Shown here piece by piece: positions 62,948 to 64,000 of a stretch of 64,000 nucleotides of DNA. Position 1 is the stretch's first letter. Each line of letters starts with the position of its first letter. Source of the stretch: Flavobacteriaceae bacterium (GTDB lineage: Bacteria; Bacteroidota; Bacteroidia; Flavobacteriales; Flavobacteriaceae); contig JANQSO010000007.1 of NCBI GenBank assembly GCA_028284005.1, positions 496,001 to 560,000 of the forward strand, read 5' to 3'. The translations under genes were made by a program, and so were the position numbers. The notes under the pieces were generated by a model, which saw only the letters and a list, made by a program, of their open reading frames with translations, was not told where the DNA came from and made no database searches.

Positions 62948-64000
62948 TAATCTGCAATGTTAGTTTTTAGCCATTTTTTAGCCAGTTCAAAATCAATTTC
63001 TTTTCGTTTTGCAAAATCTGCTACCTGATCTTCTTTTATCTTACCTACTCCAAAATAACGTGCTTCCGGATTTCCAAAATAGTATCCCGAAACCGATGCT
63101 GCCGGCCACATTGCTAAGTTCTCTGTAAGCTCTACTCCAATACGTTCCTTTACTTGTAATAGCTCCCAAATAGTTTCTTTTTCCAAATGATCCGGACAAG
63201 CGGGATATCCCGGAGCCGGACGAATCCCCTTGTAGTTTTCTTCAATTAGTTCCTGGTTAGAAAGATCTTCTCGAGCTGCATAGCCCCAATGGACCTTACG
63301 CACTCTTTCATGCAAATATTCTGCAAAAGCTTCGGCCAGGCGATCTGCCAGGGCTTTTACCATAATAGCATTGTAGTCGTCGTGCTGGGCCTCATAGGTT
63401 GAAGCCAGGTCTTTAGAGCCAAATCCAGCAGAAACACAAAAACAGCCTATATGATCTTGTTTCCCGGATTCCTTAGGAGCAATAAAATCAGCCAACGCAA
63501 TATTGGGCCTTCCTTCTGCTTTTTTACTTTGTTGACGCAGGGTACGGAAATATTTTTTTTCAGAAGCAATTGTCACTTCAATATCATCATCATTTACAGT
63601 ATTAGCCTCAAATAATCCAAAGACTGCTCTGGCTTCAAGCAATTTTTCAGAAATAATTTTATGAAGCATCTCCTGTGCATCTTTAAATAATTCTGAAGCC
63701 TGTTCACCTACTACTTCGTCTTTTAATATTTCGGGGTATTTGCCATGTAGGTCCCAGCTTCTGAAGAAAGGACTCCAATCTATATAATTTTCCAAGGTTT
63801 TCAGGTCAAAATCTTCCAGTACCTGAATCCCAATTTCTTTGGGCCTTATAACTTCTAAAGCCTTCCAATCTATATTGTATTTATTTGCACGGGCCTGTTC
63901 AATTGACAAATAACTTTTTGCTGTTTGACGTTCTAAAAAGCGATTCCGAAAAACCTCATAATCATCCTTTAAACTCTCTTTATAGTATTGTGAGCTTTCT
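62947..64000 (-). CDS. metH: Methionine synthase C-terminal part, partial (B12 reactivation domain)
   Basis: The frame is open from the stop at 62947 to the right edge, about 351 codons with no start in the window, so the N-terminal domains are outside. The visible part is the SAM-binding reactivation domain: RPAPGYPACPDHLEK is the AdoMet-binding motif and IGLTE-like GVELTENLAMWPAASVSG the end of the fold. A TTG at 63907-63909 could be mistaken for a start, but residues upstream (DDYEVFRNRF, RQTAKSYLS) continue the domain. Cobalamin-dependent methyl transfer to homocysteine. Confidence 0.92.
   Translation of the reverse strand, partial: ESSQYYKESLKDDYEVFRNRFLERQTAKSYLSIEQARANKYNIDWKALEVIRPKEIGIQVLEDFDLKTLENYIDWSPFFRSWDLHGKYPEILKDEVVGEQASELFKDAQEMLHKIISEKLLEARAVFGLFEANTVNDDDIEVTIASEKKYFRTLRQQSKKAEGRPNIALADFIAPKESGKQDHIGCFCVSAGFGSKDLASTYEAQHDDYNAIMVKALADRLAEAFAEYLHERVRKVHWGYAAREDLSNQELIEENYKGIRPAPGYPACPDHLEKETIWELLQVKERIGVELTENLAMWPAASVSGYYFGNPEARYFGVGKIKEDQVADFAKRKEIDFELAKKWLKTNIAD

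Noticed and set aside
63907-63909. TTG as start of the last gene
   Set aside because: The same frame continues to the right edge with residues that fit methionine synthase, so this is internal.

Overview
The window looks like a chromosomal segment of a marine-type Flavobacteriaceae member (Bacteroidota). Reasons: gliding genes gldA, gldB and gldC; type IX secretion (T9SS) sorting domains; Bacteroidota promoters with a TAnnTTTG -7 box; a split-operon style Mla system without mlaB/mlaC; and Bacteroidota-type FtsZ, MraY and DnaG variants. No insertion sequence, prophage or CRISPR array was seen.

Layout. 1-6.7 kb: a sulfur/redox block with a metallo-beta-lactamase/rhodanese protein (cut by the left edge), a TauE-type exporter, a Crp/Fnr regulator, a membrane protein, an outer-membrane barrel, a 1-Cys peroxiredoxin, a small membrane protein, an ABC-ATPase remnant and a patatin lipase. 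Its intergenic regions carry Crp/Fnr-type palindromes, each centred 29.5 bp from a -7-like box. 6.7-9.3 kb: mlaE-mlaF-mlaD lipid transport operon. 9.3-16.8 kb: a 2343-residue secreted Rhs/YD-repeat protein with a nuclease-like C-terminal tip and an adjacent DUF4304-like immunity candidate. 17-19.4 kb: small accessory genes, including an XRE regulator facing a small gene across a palindrome array. 19.7-35.9 kb: tRNA-Arg, yqeY and a complete-looking dcw cluster read leftward, mraZ-rsmH-ftsL-ftsI-murE-mraY-murD-ftsW-murG-murC-ftsQ-ftsA-ftsZ, with tandem MraZ-box-like repeats upstream of mraZ.

36-64 kb: housekeeping genes in short operons. They are an alpha/beta hydrolase with engB; gldC and gldB; nadE; an atypical response regulator; dnaG without zinc ligands; an ECF sigma/anti-sigma/outer-membrane module; polyprenyl synthase; two T9SS cargo proteins; rlmN; rsgA-dtd-mazG-like-aroA-queA; pheA and DAHP synthase/chorismate mutase behind a phenylalanine-type attenuator; gldA; a DUF2807 lipoprotein; a PagL-like deacylase; a PLP dehydratase; an Rrf2 regulator; metF; and the C-terminal end of metH, cut by the right edge.

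The observations I would follow first are the fixed-spacing Crp/Fnr promoter set (1.0-5.9 kb), the aromatic leader peptide with its terminator/antiterminator (57.4-57.6 kb), and the Rhs tip with its candidate immunity gene (9.36-10.5 kb). All functional names rest on motif reading by eye; no database search was run.
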